A stretch of 41,325 nt of DNA from Lysinibacillus parviboronicapiens (GCF_003049575.1 NZ_PYWI01000030.1:1-41325); one strand, 5' to 3'; shown: positions 25,721-34,326, numbered from the stretch's first letter. The notes: generated from the letters alone by a model not told the origin. Program-made: numbers and translations.

Positions 25721-25900
25721 ATGACAGACTATCGAAAAGGCTATGAGTTTTACCGACAAATGTGCGAAAAACATGGTTTGGAGCCCATTAATTTTCACTA
25801 TTATATTTTAAATTTATCGCAAGAACAATTAGATGCCTATAATGAAGAGCATGCAAAAACGATGGGAGGACAAATTGAATATGAAGTTCTTGAGTTGTAA
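25721..25900 (+). CDS. Tiny paralogue C (59 residues), unknown
   Basis: The protein begins MTDYRKGYEFYRQMCEKHGLE, shares its body with paralogue A (over half the residues are identical in the first 40) and has an extra acidic tail (GGQIEYEVLEL). Only one Cys is kept. GGGAG lies 10 bases before ATG 25721. It follows paralogue B by 45 bases with no terminator between, so both are read from the promoter at 25522. No family is recognised; an adaptor, toxin inhibitor or stress microprotein is possible but unsupported. Confidence 0.75.
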   Translation: MTDYRKGYEFYRQMCEKHGLEPINFHYYILNLSQEQLDAYNEEHAKTMGGQIEYEVLEL

Positions 25901-25936
25901 AATGCCTTACTGCCAACCGTGCCAGTAAGGCATTTT
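25899..25936 (+). terminator. Terminator after tiny paralogue C
   Basis: AAAATGCCTTACTG pairs with AGTAAGGCATTTT, overlapping the stop codon, and is followed by T-rich sequence. Confidence 0.82.
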
Positions 25937-26223
25937 CAATAAGTACTTCTTAAGATAAATAGACTGATTTTCACATTTTAGGTAGTGCTAAGGTAATTGT
26001 TTTGTCTGGAAATGGGCTGTTAAAGTACTTGGAAGGTCACTGATTTTTGTCTAATTTATAGAAATCTATGAAATGATAAAGATACAGATTTTTAGATTTG
26101 GGTTGAATTAACTGCTTTTCTAGGACTATAATATAATTACATAAAAAAGGGCGATATACCACAACTTTATACCTCGCTATATACATAAAGCAAAAGTACC
26201 AAACCCTTGTTATTTCAATGAAC
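25937..26223. other. Leader region of the GGDEF-EAL gene
   Basis: This AT-rich spacer has no gene I can support; short frames on both strands lack ribosome sites. It should carry the promoter of the downstream gene, for which several TATAAT-like sites (for example near 26127) are possible. Confidence 0.35.
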
Positions 26224-26234
26224 GGAGAATGAAA

Positions 26235-27935
26235 ATGATGAATATCACGCCTGGTAGTATTAATCAAGTTAACTACAGCCTGAAAGAATTACAAGACATT
26301 TTTTCAGCAATGAACAGTTCTATCATTGTAGCGATTACAGATCGAACAGGGAAAATCACATTTGTTAATGATCATTTTTGTAAAATTTCTAAATATACGC
26401 GCGAGGAATTATTGGGCCAAGATCACCGTTTACTCAATTCAGGCTTCCATCCAAAGTCTTTTTTCAGAGAAATGTGGAAAACAATAGGAAAGGGTGATAT
26501 GTGGAATGGCGAGGTATGCAACCGGGCAAAAGATGGTAGCCTTTACTGGGTAAAAACCACGATTATTCCTTTCTTAGATGATAATGACAAACCATATCAA
26601 TATATCGCTATTCGAGTTGATATCACCGCACAAAAAGACATTAAAAAGATAACGCATATTGCCTATCATGATGAATTAACAGGGTTGCCAAATCGTCGCA
26701 AATTAGAGCAACGTTTAGAAAATGAATTCCATCAATCTCGACGTACCGGGGAGAAGTTTGCGTTATTTTTCATTGATGTGAATCGTTTTAAAAACATTAA
26801 TGATGGACTCGGACACATCATTGGAGACATGTTCTTAGTGGAAATGGCAAATCGTTTACGTAATATTGACCATACTTCCAATTCTTTCTATCGTCACAAT
26901 AGTGATGAGTTTGTCATGATTTTAAATGATGTCAATCGAATCGAAGAGAAAGCAAAGGAAATTATCGGTGTTTTCGATGACAGCTTTATTGTCGATACGT
27001 ATGAATTTTATGCAAGTATTAGTATTGGGATTAGTGTTTTCCCAGATCATGCAAACTCCATTGAAGAACTGTTGAAAAATGCGGATATAGCGATGTATGC
27101 TGCAAAATCTACACGTGGTAATCAATACCGTTTATATCGTCCGAATATGGATGAGGCGAATGATAAATGGCTATTACTCGAAACAAAACTACATCAGGCG
27201 CTTAAAAAAGATATTTTAGAACTGCATTATCAACCAAAAATCGATTTAAAAACTGATAAAGTGATTGGCATGGAGGCATTGCTCCGCTGGTACGATCCTG
27301 AATTAGGACAAATGCCACCAGATCGTTTTATTCCGTTTGCAGAAGAATGTGGACTTATTAATGATATTGGCGTATGGGTATTAAAAAAAGCTTGTGCTCA
27401 GGCTCGTGCTTGGAATCAAACATACCACTTAAACTTACGAGTAGCAGTTAATATTTCACCAATTCATATTAGTACGTTTGGTTTTGTTGATATGGTACGT
27501 GGAGTTATTGCAGAAACACAAATAGACCCGAATACACTAGAAATTGAAATTACCGAAATGAGTATGCTAGATTACACAGAAGAATTGATTAATACTATCG
27601 AGCAATTAAGATCACTAGGCATCACAATTTCATTAGATGACTTTGGGACAGGCTATTCATCACTTAATTATTTAAAGAAATTCCCAGTGGATGTGTTAAA
27701 GATTGATCGTGCGTTTGTGCGTGATATCGTGCCAGAAAAATCAGGAATTGCGATGATTTCCGCAATGATTTCTTTAGCACATGCTTTAAATCTTCAGGTT
27801 GTAGCTGAAGGTGTGGAAGAAGAGGCGGAATTGAAAGTGCTACGAGAACAGGGGTGTGAATTCGTACAAGGCTACTACTTTAGCAAACCGTTGTCAGTAG
27901 AAGAATTCACAAAATCGATCTTAATTAATGCGTAA
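26235..27935 (+). CDS. PAS-GGDEF-EAL protein, probable cyclic-di-GMP phosphodiesterase
   Basis: The 566-residue cytoplasmic protein has a PAS sensor domain (about 15-130, with TFVNDHFCKISKYTREELLGQDHR), a GGDEF domain (about 145-310) and an EAL domain (about 320-560). The GGDEF signature reads NSDEF (in FYRHNSDEF), so cyclase activity is unlikely, though GTP may still bind. The EAL site looks intact: GMEALLRW, NISP, EITE, DDFGTGYSSL, KIDRAF, VAEGVE and QGYYFSKP. It therefore probably breaks down cyclic-di-GMP under control of a PAS signal. ATG 26229 is in frame, but GGAG at 26224 is best placed for ATG 26235. It is a single gene with a terminator after it; no membrane helices are seen. Confidence 0.9.
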   Translation: MMNITPGSINQVNYSLKELQDIFSAMNSSIIVAITDRTGKITFVNDHFCKISKYTREELLGQDHRLLNSGFHPKSFFREMWKTIGKGDMWNGEVCNRAKDGSLYWVKTTIIPFLDDNDKPYQYIAIRVDITAQKDIKKITHIAYHDELTGLPNRRKLEQRLENEFHQSRRTGEKFALFFIDVNRFKNINDGLGHIIGDMFLVEMANRLRNIDHTSNSFYRHNSDEFVMILNDVNRIEEKAKEIIGVFDDSFIVDTYEFYASISIGISVFPDHANSIEELLKNADIAMYAAKSTRGNQYRLYRPNMDEANDKWLLLETKLHQALKKDILELHYQPKIDLKTDKVIGMEALLRWYDPELGQMPPDRFIPFAEECGLINDIGVWVLKKACAQARAWNQTYHLNLRVAVNISPIHISTFGFVDMVRGVIAETQIDPNTLEIEITEMSMLDYTEELINTIEQLRSLGITISLDDFGTGYSSLNYLKKFPVDVLKIDRAFVRDIVPEKSGIAMISAMISLAHALNLQVVAEGVEEEAELKVLREQGCEFVQGYYFSKPLSVEEFTKSILINA

Positions 27936-27971
27936 ATAATCGAATCATATTAGCTTAATATTTGCATTTAC

Positions 27972-28029
27972 AAAAGAAGTTCTAATTGATTGTCCTGTTC
28001 ATATGGACATAAAATTTAGAGCTTCTTTT
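27972..28029 (+). terminator. Terminator after GGDEF-EAL gene
   Basis: AAAAGAAGTTCTAA pairs with TTTAGAGCTTCTTTT with wobbles; a smaller stem (TGTCC/GGACA) lies inside the loop. Confidence 0.65.
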
Positions 28030-28237
28030 CCTATATATCGGCAACTATTACTTAAAAATAGAATATAGAACAAGTGTTAGGTTATAGATTGTAGTAATTA
28101 TTATCTTTAAAATAAGCACAGACTTATGAAAAGTTAGAGATGAGCAATGTTGTCCATTAAAAGCGAGTGCTGATTTAGACCGTATTTAATTACTTTCATA
28201 CATGAAAAACAGTGAGGTTTGTGGATGTTTTAGGAAC
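28030..28237. other. Spacer before the ArsR/SRPBCC unit
   Basis: Nothing coding is seen in this part of the 420-base gap. The promoter and operator at its end are listed separately. Confidence 0.4.
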
Positions 28238-28289
28238 TTGACATGTCACCTTTTGGTGTCCTATAATCAATATGACAACAAAAGGTGTC
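28238..28289 (+). promoter_or_regulatory. Promoter with ArsR-type operator repeats
   Basis: TTGACA (28238) and TATAAT (28262) are 18 bases apart. The spacer holds the dyad CACCTTTTGGTG (28247-28258), and TTTTGGTGTC is echoed by AAAAGGTGTC at 28280-28289 just past the -10. The layout suggests the ArsR protein represses its own promoter. Confidence 0.68.
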
Positions 28290-28355
28290 TTATTACGTAA
28301 CATGTAGTTTAATTGTTGATATTACAGTAAATAATAATGTAAAGGTGGGGGGATT

Positions 28356-28682
28356 TTGAACGAAAACAGTCAATTGAGGGATGTTTATGATGCTGTTGCC
28401 GATCCAACAAGGCGAAAATTACTTCAATTGTTGGCAGACGTAGAAGAATTACCCCTGCATGAGCTAACGGTTCATTTTCAAATGGGGCGTACTGCAGTTT
28501 CTAAGCATTTGGCTATTCTCAAAGAAGCTAATCTCGTAATTGCTCGAAGGGTTGGTAGAGAAACGAGGTATCGCTTGAATGCCACGCCGTTGAAAGAAAT
28601 TCAAGATTGGGTATCTTATTATGAAGGATTCTGGAAAGAAAGAATGGTTAAATTAAATCTTATATTGGAGGAAAAAAAATGA
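28356..28682 (+). CDS. ArsR-type winged-helix repressor paired with SRPBCC protein
   Basis: The 108-residue protein has the ArsR fold with DPTRRKLLQLL (helix 1-2), the recognition helix region MGRTAVSKHLAILKEANLV and the wing VGRETRYRLN. No metal-binding CxC or C-terminal His pattern is present, so it belongs to the non-metal branch (SdpR/YczG-like) that is often joined to SRPBCC genes. The C-terminal LKEIQDWVSYYEGFWKERMVKL is typical of that branch. The start is TTG 28356 after AAGGTGGGGGGA. It overlaps the next gene by 4 bases (ATGA), and the two form one unit from the promoter at 28238. Confidence 0.9.
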   Translation: MNENSQLRDVYDAVADPTRRKLLQLLADVEELPLHELTVHFQMGRTAVSKHLAILKEANLVIARRVGRETRYRLNATPLKEIQDWVSYYEGFWKERMVKLNLILEEKK

Positions 28683-29092
28683 AAGCAGATGTATCTTTAG
28701 ATTATCAATTTACAAGTTCAATTGAGGAGGTATGGAACGCTTTAACTGATTCAGATACTCTTGCAAAATGGATATGGAAAAATGACTTTAAACCAATCGT
28801 AGGACATAAATTTCAATTCCGTGCGGAGCCAAATGAATGGTGGGATGGAATTGTAGATTGCGAGGTACTCGAAGTGAATGAGCCTCATAGCTTATCTTAC
28901 ACTTGGGCAAGTGCCGGTGAAAGTACTACTGTTACATGGACGTTGAAAAAAGGTACAGATGGGACTGTCCATCTACATCTCGACCAAACAGGATTTAGTG
29001 AGGAAACGAAAGCTCGTCAGGGTGCCATAGAGGGAGCTAAATATGCTTGGACAAATATGGGTAATCAGCTTGAAAAAGTATTAGCACTGTAA
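28679..29092 (+). CDS. SRPBCC (AHSA1-like) ligand-binding protein
   Basis: The 137-residue protein has a START/Bet v1-like fold as in AHSA1 domain proteins: an N-terminal strand with VSLDYQFTSSIEEVWNALTD, then LAKWIWKNDF, a middle with PHSLSYTW and a C-terminal helix WTNMGNQLEKVLAL. Such proteins enclose a hydrophobic ligand; the ligand here is unknown. Its ATG overlaps the stop of the ArsR gene (ATGA), so translation is coupled and the pair is co-regulated. Confidence 0.88.
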   Translation: MKADVSLDYQFTSSIEEVWNALTDSDTLAKWIWKNDFKPIVGHKFQFRAEPNEWWDGIVDCEVLEVNEPHSLSYTWASAGESTTVTWTLKKGTDGTVHLHLDQTGFSEETKARQGAIEGAKYAWTNMGNQLEKVLAL

Positions 29093-29139
29093 ACGTGATT
29101 CCTTTAACCTCGCTTTAATAAACGATTCATTTACTATCA

Positions 29140-29172
29140 AGAGCGCAATTCCGTAGCAAGAATTGTGTTCTT
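29140..29172 (+). terminator. First terminator after SRPBCC gene
   Basis: AGAGCGCAATT pairs with AATTGTGTTCT (two wobbles) and is followed by TTCATTTTT. Confidence 0.6.
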
Positions 29173-29180
29173 TCATTTTT

Positions 29181-29222
29181 AAGAAGGGCGTTCTTCTAAA
29201 GCAAGAAAGTCGCCCTTCTTCT
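29181..29222 (+). terminator. Second terminator after SRPBCC gene
   Basis: AAGAAGGGCG pairs with CGCCCTTCTT over a 20-base loop, followed by CTTATT. Two terminators in tandem separate the SRPBCC gene from the UvrA-like gene. Confidence 0.7.
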
Positions 29223-29332
29223 TATTATCTGGGATAAAAGTGCAGCTAGTATTCTTTAAACGATCTACTACAATCGGGCGCTTTTCCGGAACACGGAATG
29301 ACTTAATTTAAGGATTGGAAGTGGATATCAAT

Positions 29333-32300
29333 ATGAAAATCACTCAATTAATCGCCAACAATATTAACCGTTTAGATGCCATCTTGCCGGAAGATCGATC
29401 ACTAGCAATAGCTGGATTGTCTGGATCGGGTAAAACCACATTTTGTCAAACGATTGGTGAAGAATCTAAGAAACGACTTGTTTCTTTATTACCAAAGGCT
29501 GAATATCAATACTTGTTCCCAAATATCATGGAAACGAATTTTAGTGCCATTAAAATGGCAGATATGCCTTTAGTTCTTTTTTTAGGAAAATCATCCATTT
29601 CAACTAATCCACGTTCAACCATTGGCACTCATACTGGGGTTTTTAAAGACATTCGGGAAAGGCTTGCAGATGAATTTCATTTATCACCAGAAGTTTTTTC
29701 ATTTAATAATGCATTAGGCTGGTGTCCTGCGTGCAAAGGACGTGGCACTACCAAAAATGTTGAATGTAAAAAGTGTGAAGGAAAACGATATAATCTGGAA
29801 GTTGAACAACATAAGTTAGAATTAAGGAATGAACGATACAGTATTTCCGCTATAAATAATTTAAGTATGGAAACAATTTATGCCCTTTCAGAAGAATTAA
29901 AAATTAGTGAAGAGAAACAACATATTCTACAAAATATCATCAATATGAATATCGGTTACTTAACATTAAATCGAATTATGGGGACATTGTCAGGGGGAGA
30001 GTTAACAAGACTTTACTTGGCAGAATTTATGGCAACTAGTGAAAATACCGTCATTATTGTAGATGAAATTTCCGTTGGTTTGGATCACGAAACCCTTTTG
30101 AAAATTTTGGAGCAGATTAAACATTTAGGCAATAAAAATCAAATTTGGCTGATTGATCATTCTGACACTGTGCTAGACACAGCTGATGAGCATTTGTTTT
30201 TCGGGCCAGGGAGTGGAAAATACGGTGGGAAAATTGTAGAGGAATCACCGCGCCCTCAACCAATTCCTTGGGAACGAAATCAAGCAATGCCAACTGCATA
30301 CTATCAATTCCTTGACCTCCATTGCCGTAATATTCAAATGGCTGAAATACAGATTCCTCAAAATAGACTTGTTACCTTTACAGGTGAGTCTGGATGTGGA
30401 AAATCGACGCTTGTCAATGAGTGTATCGCCAAGGATTTCTTGAAGCGCTACCCAAAAGATAAGTTGGTAATGGTAGGGCAAGACCGTAACCAATCGATTA
30501 CAAGCCGTTCAACTGTGGCGACGTTTCTAGATATTAAAAAGAAACTGTCCAAATACAGTGAGGACATCGATGATATTTTTCAACGCTCGATTGAAGATAT
30601 TATTGATGAATTACCAAATGAAGACATCGCTCATAAACGCTTAAGCCTATTGATTAAACTAGGCCTAGGCTATCTGACTTTAGAAAGAAAAACACAAACA
30701 TTATCGACGGGTGAATTTCAATGTGTTCATTTAGTTTCTGAGCTGTTTGCTAACTCACGCAACCCACATACGCTTTTCATTTTCGATGAGCCTTCAAAAG
30801 GTTTGTCTCAAAATATATTAAACCAATTCATTGATAGTGTGAGGGACATTCTAAAAGAGGCATCAATCTCAATCATCATGATTGAACACAATGCCTATAT
30901 GTTAGAAAGTTCTGATTATATCGTTGATTTTGGGAAAAGACAACAGGCGCCTGTGGAGCATCTTGATGTGGTGAGTCATGATGATTATTTTAGTCAACAA
31001 AATCGGACAGCGAAAGTAGCACCATTGCAAATAGCATCAACACTGGAATCAAAAAAAGGCATTCATTACTTAGAAGAAAATCATATTAGCTATTTTAAAA
31101 ATGCTGAAAACGTCTATAAGGGCGGTATATTAAAAAGCTTATCATCAATGGCCCGTCTGATTTATGGTGAATACGAATCTAATACTATTGCGCCTGTCAT
31201 TGCCATTGATCTTGAAAAACATTTGTATAGCCAATATAGCTTTCTCTATGAAATGGGTGGCCTGATTAACCATATTGTGGCGGCTCATCCGACCAATAAA
31301 GATACGAGAAGTTTCGATTTCTTTAGTCAAGAAAATCATTGTTCAAGTTGTTCTGGTCGTCTGGAAATTGAAAAATTTGATTTTGATATCGTGATGCAAG
31401 ACAAAAACGTGTCGTTTTGGGATGGCTTATTACATCCAGACGTGATGGAGGTCTTAAAATACTATCAATATCCAAAATTACAATTCCTTTTTGATGAGTT
31501 AAAAAATGAACTTGGTCAAGATATAAGTAAAAGCTATAATGACATGACAGAAGAAGAAAAGCATACATTCTTATATGGTTATTGGGAAAAATCATTTTAT
31601 GATAAAGCAAGTAAATCTTCGAAAAAATGGGAAGGTTTTAATTTAATTATTGGGCGTTATATTGTAATTTCAAAATCACTCATTAAAGAGCAAATGAAAG
31701 AATCAAAAGAGATGGTGGTCTGTCCAATCTGTCATGGAACCGTGCTCAACCACCAGAAAAAACTTGCATTTGGTGATACGGATATTCGTGCGTTGATTCA
31801 TCAACCTATTGATGAGGTCATAAAAATAGTAGGGGAATTACCAGAACTAGTAAAACTGAAAAACATTGTTGGTGGCAAGATGGTACTTACGGAGGATGTG
31901 TCTTTACTGCCTAGGGAAGCACAAGTATCATTAAAAATGTTGGAATTAGAACTTGCAAGTTTTGTTGGTTATGAAATCGTCTTACAAAATGTTTACCCAT
32001 TCTGGGACAAAATTACTAGCAATCTTGACGCTATCAGCCACAAAAATCTGATAACCATCTGTGATTTTGCCAATATTAACGAAACAAGAGAAACCATTAT
32101 TGATAAGTATTTTACCAATGGAAAATATAAAAAGCTGACGTATGTCTATGAAGCGTTCGGTTACAAAAAAATTGTCACTGTCATTAATAAGATAAAAGCA
32201 AGTCATCCATGTCCTTTCTGTAAAGGCAAGAAAGTCTTATCAGAAGATGGACTACATGATGGCGTCTATAAATTATCAGTACCATGTGTAAGTTGTTATG

Positions 32301-32503
32301 CAAGTGGCATCAATGATGAAGGACGTAAAGAAATGGTTGAGGGCATAGACGTACAAACATGGCTAACTGGTACAGTAAGTGATGTTGTTACTGAAAGCTT
32401 ACATTTAGAGGCTGTTGCAAAACTGCTAATTTTCAAGCGAATTCGTGAGTTGAATAAACAAGAAATGATGGCGATTTACCAATTCCTTGAGCAAAATAAT
32501 TAA
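29333..32503 (+). CDS. UvrA-like ABC ATPase with a degenerate second UvrA half
   Basis: This 1056-residue protein is related to UvrA but differently built. Residues 1-540 hold two compact ABC modules. The first has Walker A GLSGSGKTT (28-36), a zinc cluster C131/C134/C145/C148, LSGGE (219-223) and Walker B IIVDE (241-245). The second has GESGCGKST (351-359), LSTGE (457-461), FIFDEP (482-487) and H519. Residues 540-1056 follow UvrA again, with ILKSLSSMARLIYG, APVIAIDL, CSSCSG, TFLYGYWEK, CPICHG and CPFCKG...CVSC, but lack Walker A (FANINETRE at the expected place) and have LLPRE for the signature. The usual UvrB-binding insertion is not seen in the first ABC module. Stand-alone UvrA-like proteins can give resistance to DNA-binding drugs. 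TTG 29315 and GTG 29321 are alternative starts; GGAAGTGG sits 8 bases before ATG 29333. Confidence 0.82.
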   Translation: MKITQLIANNINRLDAILPEDRSLAIAGLSGSGKTTFCQTIGEESKKRLVSLLPKAEYQYLFPNIMETNFSAIKMADMPLVLFLGKSSISTNPRSTIGTHTGVFKDIRERLADEFHLSPEVFSFNNALGWCPACKGRGTTKNVECKKCEGKRYNLEVEQHKLELRNERYSISAINNLSMETIYALSEELKISEEKQHILQNIINMNIGYLTLNRIMGTLSGGELTRLYLAEFMATSENTVIIVDEISVGLDHETLLKILEQIKHLGNKNQIWLIDHSDTVLDTADEHLFFGPGSGKYGGKIVEESPRPQPIPWERNQAMPTAYYQFLDLHCRNIQMAEIQIPQNRLVTFTGESGCGKSTLVNECIAKDFLKRYPKDKLVMVGQDRNQSITSRSTVATFLDIKKKLSKYSEDIDDIFQRSIEDIIDELPNEDIAHKRLSLLIKLGLGYLTLERKTQTLSTGEFQCVHLVSELFANSRNPHTLFIFDEPSKGLSQNILNQFIDSVRDILKEASISIIMIEHNAYMLESSDYIVDFGKRQQAPVEHLDVVSHDDYFSQQNRTAKVAPLQIASTLESKKGIHYLEENHISYFKNAENVYKGGILKSLSSMARLIYGEYESNTIAPVIAIDLEKHLYSQYSFLYEMGGLINHIVAAHPTNKDTRSFDFFSQENHCSSCSGRLEIEKFDFDIVMQDKNVSFWDGLLHPDVMEVLKYYQYPKLQFLFDELKNELGQDISKSYNDMTEEEKHTFLYGYWEKSFYDKASKSSKKWEGFNLIIGRYIVISKSLIKEQMKESKEMVVCPICHGTVLNHQKKLAFGDTDIRALIHQPIDEVIKIVGELPELVKLKNIVGGKMVLTEDVSLLPREAQVSLKMLELELASFVGYEIVLQNVYPFWDKITSNLDAISHKNLITICDFANINETRETIIDKYFTNGKYKKLTYVYEAFGYKKIVTVINKIKASHPCPFCKGKKVLSEDGLHDGVYKLSVPCVSCYASGINDEGRKEMVEGIDVQTWLTGTVSDVVTESLHLEAVAKLLIFKRIRELNKQEMMAIYQFLEQNN

Positions 32504-32565
32504 ATCAAAATGATTAACACAAGCGATAGTTAAATACTGAGCTAGCTGCCAGTCAATCAGTGAAG
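32504..32565. other. First part of the 352-base gap before the monooxygenase
   Basis: No feature is visible here. A terminator follows at 32566, and a featureless stretch (32603-32780) separates it from the promoter and Fur box. Confidence 0.35.
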
Positions 32566-32602
32566 AAAACTCATGTGCAATGAAAAATTGCATATGAGTT
32601 TT
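32566..32602 (+). terminator. Terminator after UvrA-like gene
   Basis: AAAACTCATGTGCAAT pairs with ATTGCATATGAGTTTT over a 5-base loop with one mismatch, followed by T-rich sequence. Confidence 0.8.
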
Positions 32603-32784
32603 TATGCTATTGTGAAGAGGAACAATTGGAGATGTAAAGAACAGAGGGGATTGGCAGTTGACCTGATGGATTAGCGATTGATAAATGTCATGAATATGAA
32701 AGCTGTTAATGTTGTGACAGGTACGTGGAGGAATCCAAACCTAGCAAATTAAAGTTGGTTGGTTATAAACTGGAAAAGTATGTA

Positions 32785-32832
32785 TTGCATTGTTAGAAAA
32801 TACATTATAATATGATAATGATAATCATTTTC
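32785..32832 (+). promoter_or_regulatory. Promoter overlapped by a near-consensus Fur box
   Basis: TTGCAT (32785) and TATAAT (32806) are 15 bases apart. GATAATGATAATCATTTTC (32814-32832) matches the 19-base Fur box at 18 positions and lies just past the -10. Iron-dependent repression of the monooxygenase gene is the natural reading. Confidence 0.8.
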
Positions 32833-32855
32833 AATTAAAAGGGAGAGAGCGTTAA

Positions 32856-34130
32856 TTGACAACCAAAAGACATCTTATAATTGGCATGCATTTAGCAGTG
32901 AGTGGTGAACAAGGTAAGAAAGGGGCGTTTATTGATGAGCATATTGCGTTTGCCCAACGTGCTGAGGCAGCAAAATTAGATTTTGTATTTAAGGCAGATT
33001 ATTTAATAGCCCATCCGGAGTTAATGGCTAAAACGAAAGGAACAGCAGGGCTAGATCCTAGTTTTTTATTTGCGACAGTAGCAAGAGAAACTAAACACAT
33101 TGGTTTAGTCACAACAGTTTCAACATCATTTATTCCACCTTATATTATAGCTCGGCAATTACAATCCTTGAATTGGATTAGTGAGGGACGTTTAGGTTGG
33201 AACCTCGTAACATCCATAGATGGGGCATATAATTTCAGCAACGAGCCAATGCCCTCATCAGAAGAGCGTTATGCAAAGGCAGCTGAATGTAAGGAGGTTG
33301 TACAGCAGCTATGGCATAGTAACCCATATGAAATATTAGAGGCAGACGGTAATTTAGAGATAATTAATGAGCTTGTCAAGCCAATTAACCACGAGGGAGA
33401 GTATTTTCATGTAAAAGGCCCTTTAAATATTCCGATGCATCCGGCAGGTGATATTCCGCTATTCCAGGCAGGAGCATCGGAAACAGGACGTCAATTTGCA
33501 GCAACAGTTTCTAACGCAATTTTCGCTGCCACGCCAGTAATGGAAGTAGGTATTGAATTACGTAATGATTTACGCAAACGTGCTATTACAGCAGGTCGTT
33601 CGGCAGATGACATACGTTTATTACCTGGATTGTATTTCTTTATTGGTGATACATATGAGGAAGCATTAGAAATGCATCGTAAAGCACATGAGCATCTTAC
33701 AACTGAACGCCGCTACACCGCCTTAGAATCTGTTATAGGCATGGACATTCGTCATTTATCTCTTGTGGATCATGTAACAGCAGCTATGTTGCCACCAGAG
33801 GATCAAAAAGTTCGAAGTAAAACGCATGCACAACTTGTGCGCCGTTATATCATTGAACATGAACCGACTGTTGAAGCATTGTTAGCACGCCCAGAAGTAA
33901 TTGGCTCTGCACATCTAGTAGCCATTGGTACACCACAAGATATTGTGAATCAGATTGTCACGTTTTATGAAAAGGGAGCATTGGACGGCTTTATCGCAGT
34001 GCCAGGTGGTCCTGCCAAATCTTTAGATTTATTCTTTAGCGATGTTATACCGATGTTAGTCGAACGTGGCTTATTCCGAGCTGAATACAAAGGGAACACA
34101 TTGCGCTCCCACTTAGGATTAGATGTGTAA
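32856..34130 (+). CDS. FMN-dependent monooxygenase, NtaA/SnaA/DszA family
   Basis: The 424-residue protein is a bacterial luciferase-like flavin monooxygenase of the NtaA/SnaA/DszA type (about 420-450 residues). Diagnostic segments are FVFKADYL, GLVTTVSTSF, EGRLGWNLVTS, the long ERYAKAAECKEVVQQLW, the FHVKGPLNIP stretch, PLFQAGASETGRQFA and, near the end, GALDGFIAVPGGP. It needs reduced FMN from a separate reductase, which I do not see nearby. Family members attack chelators such as NTA and EDTA, sulfones and amide-like compounds. The start is TTG 32856 after GGGAGAGAG. The Fur box suggests a role in iron-limited cells, perhaps on a metal chelate or siderophore; this is inference. Confidence 0.88.
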   Translation: MTTKRHLIIGMHLAVSGEQGKKGAFIDEHIAFAQRAEAAKLDFVFKADYLIAHPELMAKTKGTAGLDPSFLFATVARETKHIGLVTTVSTSFIPPYIIARQLQSLNWISEGRLGWNLVTSIDGAYNFSNEPMPSSEERYAKAAECKEVVQQLWHSNPYEILEADGNLEIINELVKPINHEGEYFHVKGPLNIPMHPAGDIPLFQAGASETGRQFAATVSNAIFAATPVMEVGIELRNDLRKRAITAGRSADDIRLLPGLYFFIGDTYEEALEMHRKAHEHLTTERRYTALESVIGMDIRHLSLVDHVTAAMLPPEDQKVRSKTHAQLVRRYIIEHEPTVEALLARPEVIGSAHLVAIGTPQDIVNQIVTFYEKGALDGFIAVPGGPAKSLDLFFSDVIPMLVERGLFRAEYKGNTLRSHLGLDV

Positions 34131-34279
34131 TTATTGATTGCAACAGTGATACAATTGCGACAAAGGCAAGTGGTTGTGCATAAACACATTTGTCTGTATA
34201 TTTTTTATTTATTAAAAAATAACTCTCCAGCATACCGAAGTCAATTGCTGTTTAATGTAGAGAATGGTCTTTTATTAAA
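34131..34279. other. Spacer after monooxygenase gene
   Basis: This is the first part of a 305-base gap between convergent genes. A short open frame (34134-34328) reads poorly as protein and overlaps a terminator, so I do not call it. Nothing else is visible. Confidence 0.4.
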
Positions 34280-34326
34280 CTGTCTACTTTATAGGGTTCA
34301 GTTCATATACTGTAGATGGTTTTTTT
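34280..34326 (+). terminator. Possible terminator of monooxygenase gene
   Basis: CTGTCTAC pairs with GTAGATGG with wobbles over a 24-base loop, followed by seven T. Confidence 0.5.

Noticed and set aside
29333..32503. Ordinary excinuclease subunit UvrA
   Set aside because: Order of zinc clusters, compact first half, no UvrB-binding insertion and a C-terminal half without nucleotide motifs do not fit housekeeping UvrA.
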